Shown: positions 29,035 through 39,230 of the stretch, piece after piece | How the letters are laid out: the number at the start of each line of letters is the position of its first letter | How positions within the stretch are numbered: position 1 is the first letter of the stretch | Assembly (NCBI GenBank): GCA_951812305.1 | Contig: CATOSB010000011.1 | Coordinates: forward strand, 62,001-126,000 | Source of the DNA: an uncultured Paracoccaceae bacterium | Lineage (GTDB): Bacteria; Pseudomonadota; Alphaproteobacteria; Rhodobacterales; Rhodobacteraceae | Length of the DNA stretch: 64,000 nt | Direction: 5' to 3' | Position numbers and translations under genes: made by a program | Notes under the pieces: generated by a model | The model's database searches: none | What the model was told of the DNA's origin: nothing | The model's input: only the letters and a program-made list of their open reading frames with translations

Positions 29035-31623
29035 ATGACGCTCGCCCGAAGTTTTTGGTCGCTTGTCATCCTCGTTCTGGTGATGATGATCGTCGCGTCT
29101 GCAGCGGCGATCTGGTTTACGGCAACGCCATTTCTGACAGCCATGCAGCAGCGCATGATTGCCGATCAGGTCGAACAGGACGCGCGCGCCTTCGACGCGG
29201 TATTGGCAGAGCATCGCCAATTGTTAAGCTTCGTCGCCAGCCAGCCGGACGTTGTGTCGGTGGCTATCGGATATGTCAGCAATACCGACGTCATGCGAGA
29301 TTATCTGGAGGCGATGCCGCGGCCCGACACATTGGAAAACGTGATACTCTTTGATGCATTTGGCGAGGAACTTGCCAGAATGGCCTTTGAAAATGGCCAT
29401 CATTCGACATTCTCGAATGAGGACCTTGAGGCCGTGCAAAAGGTGATCATGACGGGTGGTGACCCTGAACTTGAAGGCCTGGATGCCGCTGCTCCGGTCT
29501 TGCTTAAAGCGGGTAAGGATTATGACCATATCGCCATTGGCGTACCGGTCGTAAACCGCGGACACAATGAAGGCACCTTGATCGCTGAATTTGATCTGCA
29601 CCTCGATACGGTGTTTCAGCGCAACGAAATTGCGCGGCTCACAACAGTTGTCCCGGCGAAAAACGCCGCCGCCACCCTCAACCAATACCCTGGCGCCCGC
29701 ATGAAGCCGGTCGCAGGCGGCGCGCTGTCTCTGGTGCTTGTTCCCGACAGCGAGGCTGTCGCCGCCGCGGGACAGGACCTGCTGATCCGGTCGGTCGGCG
29801 CAATCTCTGTTGTTCTGATTTTTGCGTTTTCCTTTTTCGCCTCGCTTGGCCGCGCCGTCATTCTGACACCGCATGAACGCCTTGCCCGGCAGAAAAAGGA
29901 ACTCGATGAGCTTGCCGCAGTCGCCCGGAACGCCAATGACGCGATCCTTGTGACCGACCTTGATGAACGCGTTGTTTGGGGCAACCCGGCTTTTGAGGCG
30001 ATGTCGGGTTATCGCATCGACGAGGTGCGCGGGCACAAGCCGGGCAGTTTCTTGCAAAACGCAGAAACCGATCCAGAAACCGCCGCCAAACTCCAACGCG
30101 CGATCCGAATGAAAGTTCCCGTCAAAGCGGAAATTCTGAACACCACGCGAAATGGCAACAGCTACTGGATCTCGATTTCCATTACCCCGCTTCTGAACGG
30201 CGAAAGTGAAGTCTATGGGTTCATGGCAATCTCAAGCGACATTACCCGAACCCGCAAGCAGCGCGAAGAAATCGAAGCCGCAAATCGCGCCACCGAATAT
30301 CAGGCACGCCACGACCCGCTGACTGGGCTTGCGAACCGCCGGGTTCTAAGCGACACGCTTGATGCGCGTGTGGCCAGTGATACGCCCAACGGAACACTGC
30401 TGCGTATTGACCTCGATCATTTCAAATACATCAATGACACGATGGGCCATTCCGCCGGTGATTTCGCGCTTGCCGAAGTTGCCGACATTTTGCGCGACGA
30501 AATTGGCGCTGACGATCTGGCTGTTCAGGTTGGCGGCGACGAGTTCATCGTCATGCTGCGCGCGGGCGGTACAACTGAGCAAGCTGTGGAAACGGGCACG
30601 CGCATCCTCGAAAACCTTCGCACGCCGCGCTATTTTGAGCGCAAGCCAATTCAGCTTGGCGCAAGTTTTGGCGTCGCCAGCACAGAATGTGCTCACTGCG
30701 CGATCGATAACCTCGTCGTCTGCGCCGATGCCGCACTTTACACTGCCAAAGATCAGGGCCGAAACCGCATCATAGTCTATGATACTGAATTGCATGAAGA
30801 AGTTCTGTTCCGCCGCGAACTTGCCGCCCAGATGCGCGGCGCGATCAAAAACGAGGAGTTTGAGCCATTCTTCCAACCTCAGATAGACGCCACGACCGGA
30901 GAGATTTACGGGGTCGAAGCACTGGCGCGCTGGCCTTCACCTAAACTGGGTATGATCTTTCCCGATACATTTTTGCCTGTTGCACGCCAGCTTTCACTGG
31001 TTGAGGACATAGACGACATCATTTTCCGCAAGGGCATTCGCTATATCAATGAGCTGGCCCGCGAAGGTGTTCAAATTCCCAAAATATCCTTCAACGTCAC
31101 ATCAGAACGCGTCTTAAGGCTCGGCTTTGGGAATACCCTTAAACATGTTGGCGAATATGGCCCCCGCATCTCTTTCGAAATCCTGGAATCGGTGCTCGTC
31201 GAAGAGCAATCCGATCAGTTCAAATTCGCTCTCGATGCCCTGCGTGAAAAGGGATTTTCCATTGAAGTCGACGATTTCGGCTCTGGCCATGCTTCAATCG
31301 TTGCGTTGACCCAGCTGCAACCAGACGTCATGAAAATAGACCGCCAGCTGGTGATGCCGATCCTTGAATCCGAAACCAGCGCGGCATTGCTGCGCAGCAT
31401 CGTTGACATGGCAAAAGTCGTCGATGTGCAGGTTACAGTCGAAGGCGTCGAAACCCGCGAACATGTCAGGATCGTCACCGAAATGGGCTGCGATTACCTG
31501 CAAGGGTATTATTTCGCAAAGCCACTTTCGCGTGGCGCCTTGAAAGATTTCGCGCATGACCACCAACCGGGCAATCTGGTTGGCAAAAAACACGATAACC
31601 GGTTTCGAACAATCACCGGGTAG
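29035..31623 (+). CDS. Membrane sensor, PAS-GGDEF-EAL protein
   Basis: N-terminal TM and periplasmic region, PAS (DAILVTDLDERVVWGNPAFEAMSGY), GGDEF motif VGGDEFIVML, EAL motif GVEALARW, ISFEILES, VDDFGSGHAS. Confidence 0.95.
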   Translation: MTLARSFWSLVILVLVMMIVASAAAIWFTATPFLTAMQQRMIADQVEQDARAFDAVLAEHRQLLSFVASQPDVVSVAIGYVSNTDVMRDYLEAMPRPDTLENVILFDAFGEELARMAFENGHHSTFSNEDLEAVQKVIMTGGDPELEGLDAAAPVLLKAGKDYDHIAIGVPVVNRGHNEGTLIAEFDLHLDTVFQRNEIARLTTVVPAKNAAATLNQYPGARMKPVAGGALSLVLVPDSEAVAAAGQDLLIRSVGAISVVLIFAFSFFASLGRAVILTPHERLARQKKELDELAAVARNANDAILVTDLDERVVWGNPAFEAMSGYRIDEVRGHKPGSFLQNAETDPETAAKLQRAIRMKVPVKAEILNTTRNGNSYWISISITPLLNGESEVYGFMAISSDITRTRKQREEIEAANRATEYQARHDPLTGLANRRVLSDTLDARVASDTPNGTLLRIDLDHFKYINDTMGHSAGDFALAEVADILRDEIGADDLAVQVGGDEFIVMLRAGGTTEQAVETGTRILENLRTPRYFERKPIQLGASFGVASTECAHCAIDNLVVCADAALYTAKDQGRNRIIVYDTELHEEVLFRRELAAQMRGAIKNEEFEPFFQPQIDATTGEIYGVEALARWPSPKLGMIFPDTFLPVARQLSLVEDIDDIIFRKGIRYINELAREGVQIPKISFNVTSERVLRLGFGNTLKHVGEYGPRISFEILESVLVEEQSDQFKFALDALREKGFSIEVDDFGSGHASIVALTQLQPDVMKIDRQLVMPILESETSAALLRSIVDMAKVVDVQVTVEGVETREHVRIVTEMGCDYLQGYYFAKPLSRGALKDFAHDHQPGNLVGKKHDNRFRTITG

Positions 31624-31733
31624 CCTTTGGCGTTACATTTCGGCGGGATTTCAATCGGACCCATGCCATCGATCCCTTGCAAACCGGGCCGACCGGCGGC
31701 AGGAATAACGCCAGTTTGCACCAAGGGATCACA

Positions 31734-32825
31734 ATGACACAAACCGGCATTCCATTTCTGTTCATGCGCGGCGGAACGTCTCGCGGTCCCTATATGCGGC
31801 GCGACGACTTGCCAAAGGACCAAGACACACTGGCGAAAGTGCTGATTTCGATGGTTGGCTCCGGTCACCCGATCAACATCGACGGCATCGGTGGCGGCAC
31901 CGCCGTGACCACAAAAACCGCGATGCTTTCTAAATCACAAGACGACTGGGCCGTTATCGACTATTTCTTCGCACAGGTAAGCGTCACCGACAGACTGGTC
32001 GATTTCAAACCGACATGTGGCAACATCCTTGTCGGGGTCGGACCTGCGGCACTGGAAATGGGTCTAATCCCTCCAACAGGCGACACGACCGAGGTCAAAA
32101 TCCGCGCCGTCAACACCGGCGCACGCATCCTTGCGAAAGTGCAAACCCCCGGCGGCGCGGTCAACTACGATGGCAACGCACAGATCGACGGCGTCCCGGG
32201 CACCGCCGCGCCAATTGAACTGATGTTCATGGATGTCGTCGGCGGCGCGACCGGTGCGATGTTTCCAACCGGCAACCGGATCGACACAATCGACGGGATC
32301 GGCATCACCTGCATCGACGTCGCCATGCCGATGGCCATCGCCCGCGCCGAAGACTTTGGCCTCACAGGCTATGAAACTGCGACCGAACTGGATGAGAATC
32401 GCGACTTCTATGCCCGGATGGAACCGATCCGCCGCAAGGCCGGTGAACTCATGGGCCTTGGCGATGTCAGCGAAAGCGTCATGCCGAAATTCGGCCTGCT
32501 TGCCCCTGCGAAAGACGGCGGCACCGCCGCCACGCGCTATTTCATGCCCTGGAACTGCCACCCCGCGCTTGCCGTCACCGGATCGCAATGTATCAGCGCT
32601 TGCCTCTTGTGTCCCGGTACCGTGGGCGAGGGGCTGGCGGACAATATCACCATCTCACCCGCAAAAATGTTGCTGGAACATCCGATGGGCATTTTGGAGG
32701 TAATGGTGGATTTTACCCGCGACGGGCAGGGTTTTGACCTCACTTCCGCCGGGCTGGTCCGCACCGCCCGCAAACTCGCCGCTGGAGAAGTCTTTGTGCC
32801 ACAATCCGTCTGGGACGGACAATGA
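31734..32825 (+). CDS. PrpF family isomerase / 4-oxalomesaconate tautomerase-like protein
   Basis: PFLFMRGGTSRGPYMRRDDLP...INIDGIGGGTAVTTKTAMLS...CGNILVGVGPAALEMGLI. Confidence 0.87.
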   Translation: MTQTGIPFLFMRGGTSRGPYMRRDDLPKDQDTLAKVLISMVGSGHPINIDGIGGGTAVTTKTAMLSKSQDDWAVIDYFFAQVSVTDRLVDFKPTCGNILVGVGPAALEMGLIPPTGDTTEVKIRAVNTGARILAKVQTPGGAVNYDGNAQIDGVPGTAAPIELMFMDVVGGATGAMFPTGNRIDTIDGIGITCIDVAMPMAIARAEDFGLTGYETATELDENRDFYARMEPIRRKAGELMGLGDVSESVMPKFGLLAPAKDGGTAATRYFMPWNCHPALAVTGSQCISACLLCPGTVGEGLADNITISPAKMLLEHPMGILEVMVDFTRDGQGFDLTSAGLVRTARKLAAGEVFVPQSVWDGQ

Positions 32826-33799
32826 AGGTCCACATTCTGGATGATTGGTTTGACACGCTACGTGGCCTTCCGTGTTACCAATTGCTGCAAGACCACGACG
32901 TGACGGTATGGACGGATCACGAACCAGACGCACAAAAGCTCGCAGCACGTGTGAGCGACGCTGAGGCGCTTGTCCTCTTTCGTGAGCGCACCAAAATCAC
33001 TGATGATCTGATAAGCCGCCTCCCCAACCTGAAACTCATTTCTCAGCGCAGCGTCTATCCTCATATCGATGTAAACGCCTGTACACGGCACGGCGTCCTT
33101 CTGTGCTCTAACATGCATTCCGACACGCCCAGTTATGCTGCCGCCGAAATGACGCTGGCTCTTATCCTTGCGAGTTATCGGCAAATCCCGGAGCAGGTTG
33201 CCTCGATCCGTTCCGGCAGCTGGCAAATGGGCGTCGGGCGCACACTGCGCGGGCGCACACTCGGCCTCTACGGGTACGGCCGCATTGCCCGCGCGGTCGC
33301 AAGTTATGCGCAAGCCATAGGAATGAAAATTCAGTGGTGGTCGTCTGCCGAGGGCCGACAACGCGCCCGCAACGATGGTCAGACCGTCGCCAAAAGCCGC
33401 CGCGACTTCTTTGCGACCTCAGATATTGTCAGCGTCCATGTCCGCCTGAAACCAAACACGCGCGGCATCGTCACGGCGGAAGACCTTGCTAACATGCAGG
33501 ACCGCGCCTTGTTCGTGAACACATCGCGTTCCGGTCTCGTCGCGCCGGGAACCCTGGAAAAGGAAATCGCGAAAGGCCGTATCTTCGCCGCCGTCGATGT
33601 GTTCGAAGAAGAGCCGCTTCGCGATACTTCCCACCCGCTTTTGACGCATCCCAATGTGCTGCCAACGCCGCATATCGGATACGTTACCGAGGATGAATTT
33701 GACCTTCAGTTCACAGACATCTTCGAACAGGTGAACGCCTTTGCCGCAGGCAATCCGATCCACATGATCAACCCTGAAGCAAGGGACAGCCATGCCTGA
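32822..33799 (+). CDS. D-2-hydroxyacid dehydrogenase family protein
   Basis: LGLYGYGRIARAVA NAD-binding motif; VNTSRSGLVAPGTLEKEI; PHIGYVTEDEF. Confidence 0.9.
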   Translation: MKVHILDDWFDTLRGLPCYQLLQDHDVTVWTDHEPDAQKLAARVSDAEALVLFRERTKITDDLISRLPNLKLISQRSVYPHIDVNACTRHGVLLCSNMHSDTPSYAAAEMTLALILASYRQIPEQVASIRSGSWQMGVGRTLRGRTLGLYGYGRIARAVASYAQAIGMKIQWWSSAEGRQRARNDGQTVAKSRRDFFATSDIVSVHVRLKPNTRGIVTAEDLANMQDRALFVNTSRSGLVAPGTLEKEIAKGRIFAAVDVFEEEPLRDTSHPLLTHPNVLPTPHIGYVTEDEFDLQFTDIFEQVNAFAAGNPIHMINPEARDSHA

Positions 33800-34715
33800 C
33801 CACACCTCCACCCATGACGCCGCGCCTGATGACCGCAACGATGACATCAAGATTTACGTCGACGGTGATATCGTCCATCGCGATGACGCAAAGGTTTCCG
33901 TTTACGACAGCGGGTTCATGCTGGGTGACGGCATCTGGGAGGGTTTGCGCCTCTACAACGGGCACCTCCCATTTCTTGACGAACATCTCGACCGCCTGTT
34001 CGAGGCCGCGCTTTATATCGATCTCGAGATCGGCAAAACGCGCGACGAGCTAACAACAGCGATTTGGCAAACGCTGGACGCAAATCAAATGACAACGGAT
34101 GTCCACATCCGCCTGATGATCACGCGCGGACGCAAGAAAAAGCCGTTTCAGCACCCACATCTCAGCGCCTATGGCCCGACCATTGTGATCATTGCAGAGC
34201 ATTCCAAACCGGATGAAAGCGTGGTCGAACGCGGCATCCGCCTGCACACCGTACCACATCATCGCGGCCTGCCTATGACACAGGATGCGAAACTCAATTC
34301 GCATTCCAAACTGAATTGTATCATTGCGCTGAACCACGCGATCCGCGCTGGTGCGGATGAGGCGCTGATGCTCGACCCGTTCGGCTTTGTGAATACCACA
34401 AATGCCTGCAACTTCTTCATTGTGCGCGGCGGCGAGGTTTGGACGTCAACCGGCGACTATTGCATGAACGGAATCACCCGCCGGAAAGTCATCGACATCT
34501 GCCGCGCCGAGGGCATCCCGGTATTCGAACGCAATTATTCCCTTGTCGACGCGTATAGCGCCGACGAGGCGTTTCTAACTGGCACGTTCGGAGCGCAGAC
34601 ACCGGTGTTTGAAATCGACGGCCGTCCAATTGGAGGTGGCAAAGCGGGGCCGTTGTTCCATCGCGTTCGGGAGCTCTACAAAGCACTCATTCAGGCGGAC
34701 CGCGCCGACGACTGA
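33792..34715 (+). CDS. PLP-dependent aminotransferase class IV
   Basis: VSVYDSGFMLGDGIWEGLRLYNG; SHSKLNCIIALNHAIRAGADEALMLD; NTTNACNFFIV. Confidence 0.92.
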   Translation: MPDHTSTHDAAPDDRNDDIKIYVDGDIVHRDDAKVSVYDSGFMLGDGIWEGLRLYNGHLPFLDEHLDRLFEAALYIDLEIGKTRDELTTAIWQTLDANQMTTDVHIRLMITRGRKKKPFQHPHLSAYGPTIVIIAEHSKPDESVVERGIRLHTVPHHRGLPMTQDAKLNSHSKLNCIIALNHAIRAGADEALMLDPFGFVNTTNACNFFIVRGGEVWTSTGDYCMNGITRRKVIDICRAEGIPVFERNYSLVDAYSADEAFLTGTFGAQTPVFEIDGRPIGGGKAGPLFHRVRELYKALIQADRADD

Positions 34716-34762
34716 TCCGCATCTCAGGCATCCGTTAGGTCGGACTTCATCTGCCTCTGAAT

Positions 34763-34987
34763 TCAGCTCACGGCATCACGAAAAACGTGAAGAACGATAT
34801 CTTTACGGTCAATACCCAAAGCGGCCAATTCCTCGTCAGATTTTGCGCTAAGCCGCTCGACCGCCGCCGCGCGGGTATTTGCAGCCGAAACCGCGTCAAA
34901 TCCAGAAAGGATGAAACGGAAGACCGCCGCGAGACCGGAAAACAGAATACCTGACTGACCGGATAGATTTGTCGTTGAACTCGCCAT
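34763..34987 (-). CDS. DUF1127-like small protein
   Basis: VERLSAKSDEELAALGIDRKDIVLHVFRD. Confidence 0.65.
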   Translation of the reverse strand: MASSTTNLSGQSGILFSGLAAVFRFILSGFDAVSAANTRAAAVERLSAKSDEELAALGIDRKDIVLHVFRDAVS

Positions 34988-35432
34988 CGTGAACCTCTTT
35001 TCGCTTGGATGTGTGTTGTCGTCTTGCCTCATAATATGGAGGCTGAACCCGCCCACACCACAGCCGTTCTCGCAATGTCGTTATGCGTTTGCTGCAATGC
35101 AGCGAAGGCGGCGCATTAGCGCGTGTGTGGCCGCACAGCACGAACAGTGGATGTACACTGGCGCCGTGGCGCAGCGCCAATAATCCAGCCGATGATTTGC
35201 TGGCCCCTGTGCAAAGCGTCGCCGTTCAGTTCTTTGAAACCCGCGCCTGCCGTCGCCCATGCTATTGCGGGCGCAGACACATTGCGGGTGTCGCTCTTTG
35301 CGAGTGCGGCATGTAACAATTCTGGATGCAGTCCCGTCATAAGGGCCGCATCGCCACATCTTCTAACCCAATCCACACTGGAACCCACCGGTCAATTATG
35401 GTCCTTTGCGCAAAACCGAACAGGCGGGCCAA

Positions 35433-36623
35433 ATGAAATCACTCCCTCGCAAGGACCTTTTCGAGTTGCCCGATGGCGTCATCTATCTTGACGGCAATTC
35501 GCTTGGCCCGTTGCCGAAAGGCGCGGCAGACCGCGCAACGAAGTCTCTTAACGATGAATGGGGCGGCCAATTGATCCGGGCGTGGAACAGCGCCGGTTGG
35601 ATGGACCTTCCCCGCAAGGTCGGCAACCGCATCGCAGGTCTGATTGGCACGCCACTGGGGTCCGTCGCCACCGGCGACACTTTGTCAATCAAGGTTTACC
35701 AGGCGCTGGCTGCCGCGCTCGAAATGCGCCGTGATCGGCGCGTGGTCCTGTCCGACAACGGCAATTTCCCGACCGACCTTTACATGGCCGACGGGTTGTT
35801 GCGCATAATTGACAAGGGCTATGAACTGCGCACGCCTGCCCCTCAGGACGTGCTTTCACAGATAGACGATTCCGTCGCGGTGGTGATGTTGACCCATGTC
35901 GATTACCGCTCTGGCAGGATGCATGATATGGTTCAAATCACCCGGGCCGCCCACGCAGCGGGCGCTGTCGTGATCTGGGATCTTGCCCACAGCGCTGGCG
36001 CGGTTCCCGTCGATCTCACCGCATCAAACGCCGAATTCGCCATCGGCTGCACTTATAAATACCTCAACGGTGGCCCCGGTGCACCAGCGTTCATTTATGT
36101 CCGCCCAGACATTGTTGAGGGCATCCAACCGACCCTTTCAGGTTGGCTTGGTCATGATGCGCCATTTGCAATGGAACGCAGCTATCGTCCCGCCATGTCG
36201 ACGGAGCGGATGCGCGTTGGCACGCCGTCTATCGTGCAACTCACCATCCTCGACCACGCATTGAACGTCTGGGACGGCGTCGACATGGACGAGATGCGAA
36301 GGGCGTCCATCGGGTTGTCAGAGCAATTCATCGCAGAGGTCGAAACCCGCTGTCCGTCGCTGAAACTTGCAAGCCCCCGTGATCCCGAAACCCGGGGAAG
36401 CCAGGTCTCGTTTGCATTCGAACATGGCTACGCTGCCATGCAGGCGCTGATCGATCGGGGCGTCATCGGTGATTTCCGCGCGCCGGACATCATGCGCTTC
36501 GGCTTCACACCTCTGTTTCTGGATGAAGGCGACGTGATGGCGGCTGTGAACGTGCTGGAAGAGGTGATTTCGAAACAAATCTGGCGCGATCCGAAATACC
36601 AGACCCAATCCCGCGTTACCTGA
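35433..36623 (+). CDS. kynU: Kynureninase / kynureninase-like PLP enzyme
   Basis: IYLDGNSLGPLPKGA; GQLIRAWNSAGWMDLPRKVGNRIAGLIG; IWDLAHSAGAVPVDL; IGCTYKYLNGGPGAPAF. Confidence 0.9.
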   Translation: MKSLPRKDLFELPDGVIYLDGNSLGPLPKGAADRATKSLNDEWGGQLIRAWNSAGWMDLPRKVGNRIAGLIGTPLGSVATGDTLSIKVYQALAAALEMRRDRRVVLSDNGNFPTDLYMADGLLRIIDKGYELRTPAPQDVLSQIDDSVAVVMLTHVDYRSGRMHDMVQITRAAHAAGAVVIWDLAHSAGAVPVDLTASNAEFAIGCTYKYLNGGPGAPAFIYVRPDIVEGIQPTLSGWLGHDAPFAMERSYRPAMSTERMRVGTPSIVQLTILDHALNVWDGVDMDEMRRASIGLSEQFIAEVETRCPSLKLASPRDPETRGSQVSFAFEHGYAAMQALIDRGVIGDFRAPDIMRFGFTPLFLDEGDVMAAVNVLEEVISKQIWRDPKYQTQSRVT

Positions 36624-36812
36624 CCCAAAAGCCGTCAATTCGCAAATTGATACACCATTGATTTATCCCGGACAGGCCGTTTATCCTCCACCGGAACGGC
36701 AGGCCTGTAACTGCGCTTGCGTCAACGGTTGCAACAGACCAAGCTAAAGAAGGAATGACCCGTTCAAGCCAACGCTAAACCGGGGCGTAAACATTCCAAT
36801 CGGGAGGAAAAC

Positions 36813-38078
36813 ATGAAAACGACTTTTAAGTCTGTGGCGCTCGCCACAACCATTCTGGGCGGTGCCGTTGCGGCGCAGGCCGATAACATCGATTTCCTGT
36901 GCTATCAGGACAGCAACGAATGCGAAGTTTTCGGTGCGATGGCCGAAAAATTCACCGCTGATACCGGCCACACCGTGACGATCAACGCCGTGGGTTACGA
37001 AGTGATCCGCGACCAGTTGGAAAATCAGCTGCAGACAGATGCCGCACCCGACGTGGCACGTGTCACCAATCTTGGCGGTCTGAATCAGTACTATCTGGAT
37101 CTCAGCGACCATGTTGATACCGGTTATTGGGAAGAAAACTACTCGGCCACATTGCCGTGGTTCCGCGCGCCCGGTGGCGAGGATAACGGCGTTTACGGCT
37201 GGATGACCCAGCTGACCGTGACCGGCCCTTACGTGAACGTTTCGATGTTCGAAGACGCAGGCGTTGATCTTCTGGAAGACGGCGCGACCTGGGATGACTG
37301 GGCGGTGGCCCTGAAAGAAGTTCAGGATTCCGTGGGCGCAACCGCTGGCCTTGTCATGGACCGCACCGCGCACCGCTGGGCTGGCCCAGCGTTTTCCTAC
37401 GGCGCGAAGTTCTTTGACGATGCGGGCGTTCCGATCCTCGTCGACGAAGGCTTCACGAACTATGCCAAGACCTTCCTTGAATGGCACGCCTCCGGCCTGA
37501 TGCCCGCCGAAGGTTGGCCAGCAGGTTCCGGCACCCAGTACCGCAATGCCGCGCCGCTGTTCCTGTCAGGCGACGCCGCGATGCACATGTCCGGGTCTTG
37601 GATGATCAACAACTACGCCACGAACATCGCGGATTTCGACTGGAAAGCGGTTCCCGCGCCTTGCGGCCCCGGCGGCTGTGGCGCGATGCCCGGCGGTTCG
37701 GCGCTGGTCGTGTTCTCATCCACCGACGTACCAGAGGCAGCGGCAGCTTGGGTGAACTATATGGCCCAGACCGAGAATGCAGAGATGTTTGCGTCTGAAA
37801 CCAACAACATCTCGGCCCACCAAGGCCTTCAGGCTTCCGGCGTTGACTATCAGAACGCGTCGCCCGCTGTGGCTGCTGCGCTGTCGACCTTTGCCGCGAA
37901 CGCAGGCAAGGCCGCCGAAGGCACCCCGCAGGCCTATACCTTCCAGGGCTACGCCAAGAACTTCGCAATCTATGGCATTGTGCCGGATTACATCACGCAA
38001 GCCATCAATGGTGAGATGAGCCTCGAAGACGCTCTGGCCGCCATCGACGCGGATGTTGCCGCGAAGATTGCGGAATAA
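36813..38078 (+). CDS. Extracellular solute-binding protein family 1 (sugar ABC transporter)
   Basis: Signal peptide; MAEKFTADTGHTVTINAVGYEVIRDQLENQLQTDAAPDVARV; MHMSGSWMINNY. Confidence 0.9.
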   Translation: MKTTFKSVALATTILGGAVAAQADNIDFLCYQDSNECEVFGAMAEKFTADTGHTVTINAVGYEVIRDQLENQLQTDAAPDVARVTNLGGLNQYYLDLSDHVDTGYWEENYSATLPWFRAPGGEDNGVYGWMTQLTVTGPYVNVSMFEDAGVDLLEDGATWDDWAVALKEVQDSVGATAGLVMDRTAHRWAGPAFSYGAKFFDDAGVPILVDEGFTNYAKTFLEWHASGLMPAEGWPAGSGTQYRNAAPLFLSGDAAMHMSGSWMINNYATNIADFDWKAVPAPCGPGGCGAMPGGSALVVFSSTDVPEAAAAWVNYMAQTENAEMFASETNNISAHQGLQASGVDYQNASPAVAAALSTFAANAGKAAEGTPQAYTFQGYAKNFAIYGIVPDYITQAINGEMSLEDALAAIDADVAAKIAE

Positions 38079-38088
38079 GAACTGACAA

Positions 38089-38135
38089 GCATGTCGCTGA
38101 AAAGTGGGAACCGGTTTTCAGCTTCTCGGACATGC
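38089..38135. repeat. Structured intergenic hairpin
   Basis: Outer arms GCATGTC/GACATGC, inner arms GCTGAAAA/TTTTCAGC around GTGGGAACCGG. Confidence 0.85.
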
Positions 38136-38162
38136 GTAAACTAAAAGAGGGGCCAGCAGCGA

Positions 38163-39230
38163 ATGGAAGCGTTAGACGCCGTCGTCGATGCGTTTTCAGG
38201 CAGCCGCTGGCCCTTCGGACTTCTGATCTACCTGATCATCGGTTGGGTGCTGATCCGTCCCCGTGGCGGCATTGGAACCCAGCTGATTTCGGTACTCGGC
38301 TGGCCGATAGAGATCACCCAGCGCTTCGCCGGTGCCACCGGCCTGCCATATTGGTTTATCCTGCCCAATTTCCTCGTCTTCGGCGCGTTCACTTTCGCTC
38401 CATTGTTCATGAATGTCGGGTTCTCGTTCACCGAAGGCCAGTCGATCCTGTTCGACGAACGCCCATACGCCGGCACCGAGAACTTCCAGCGATTGCTGGC
38501 CGAGACCAACATCGACACCGGGATCGAGAACCGCGAAGACGACAAGTTCCTGCGCGCCGTCGCCGACACGCTGATCTTCGTCGTCTTTCAGGTCCCGATC
38601 ATGATCTTCTTTGCGCTGTGCACCGCGCTGGCGCTGAACCGGAACATCTGGGGCCGGGGCTTCTGGCGCTCGGTCTACTTCTACCCGGTCATGCTGTCGC
38701 CCGTGGTGGTCGCATATCTTTGGGTGCTGATCCTGAAACGTCAGGGCGCGCTGTCGCTGACGCTGATGCAATGGGGCTGGATCGACGAGCCGATCCAGTG
38801 GCTGCAAGACCCGAGCTGGACGATGTTTTGGTCGGTCTTTGTCTACACATGGGCGCATCTGGGGTTTTACATGCTGATCCTGCTGGCCGGGCTGCAGGCG
38901 ATCCCGAAAGACCTGTATGAAGCGGCAGAGATGGACGGCACTTCGCCCTGGCGGCAATTGCGCAGGATCACCTTGCCACTGTTGATGCCGACGCTGTTGG
39001 TCGTGATGGTCTTGTCGCTCATCAAGGCGTTTCAGGCGTTTGAAGAGCTTTACGCATTGCAGGTCCGCTGGATTTCCGTTGTCGCCTATATCTTCGAAAC
39101 TTCAGGCCTTCGGGGCAACCCAACCGCCCACGGCCTTGGCATCGCGGCAGTCGCGTCGCTTCTGATCGCTGTCGGCCTCATGATCATGTCGCTGGCGCAG
39201 GTCTTGCTGACCGGGCGGGGGCAAAAATGA
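38163..39230 (+). CDS. Sugar ABC transporter permease (MalF type)
   Basis: Multi-TM; ALQAIPKDLYEAAEMDGTSPWRQLRRITLPLLMPTL EAA loop. Confidence 0.93.
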   Translation: MEALDAVVDAFSGSRWPFGLLIYLIIGWVLIRPRGGIGTQLISVLGWPIEITQRFAGATGLPYWFILPNFLVFGAFTFAPLFMNVGFSFTEGQSILFDERPYAGTENFQRLLAETNIDTGIENREDDKFLRAVADTLIFVVFQVPIMIFFALCTALALNRNIWGRGFWRSVYFYPVMLSPVVVAYLWVLILKRQGALSLTLMQWGWIDEPIQWLQDPSWTMFWSVFVYTWAHLGFYMLILLAGLQAIPKDLYEAAEMDGTSPWRQLRRITLPLLMPTLLVVMVLSLIKAFQAFEELYALQVRWISVVAYIFETSGLRGNPTAHGLGIAAVASLLIAVGLMIMSLAQVLLTGRGQK

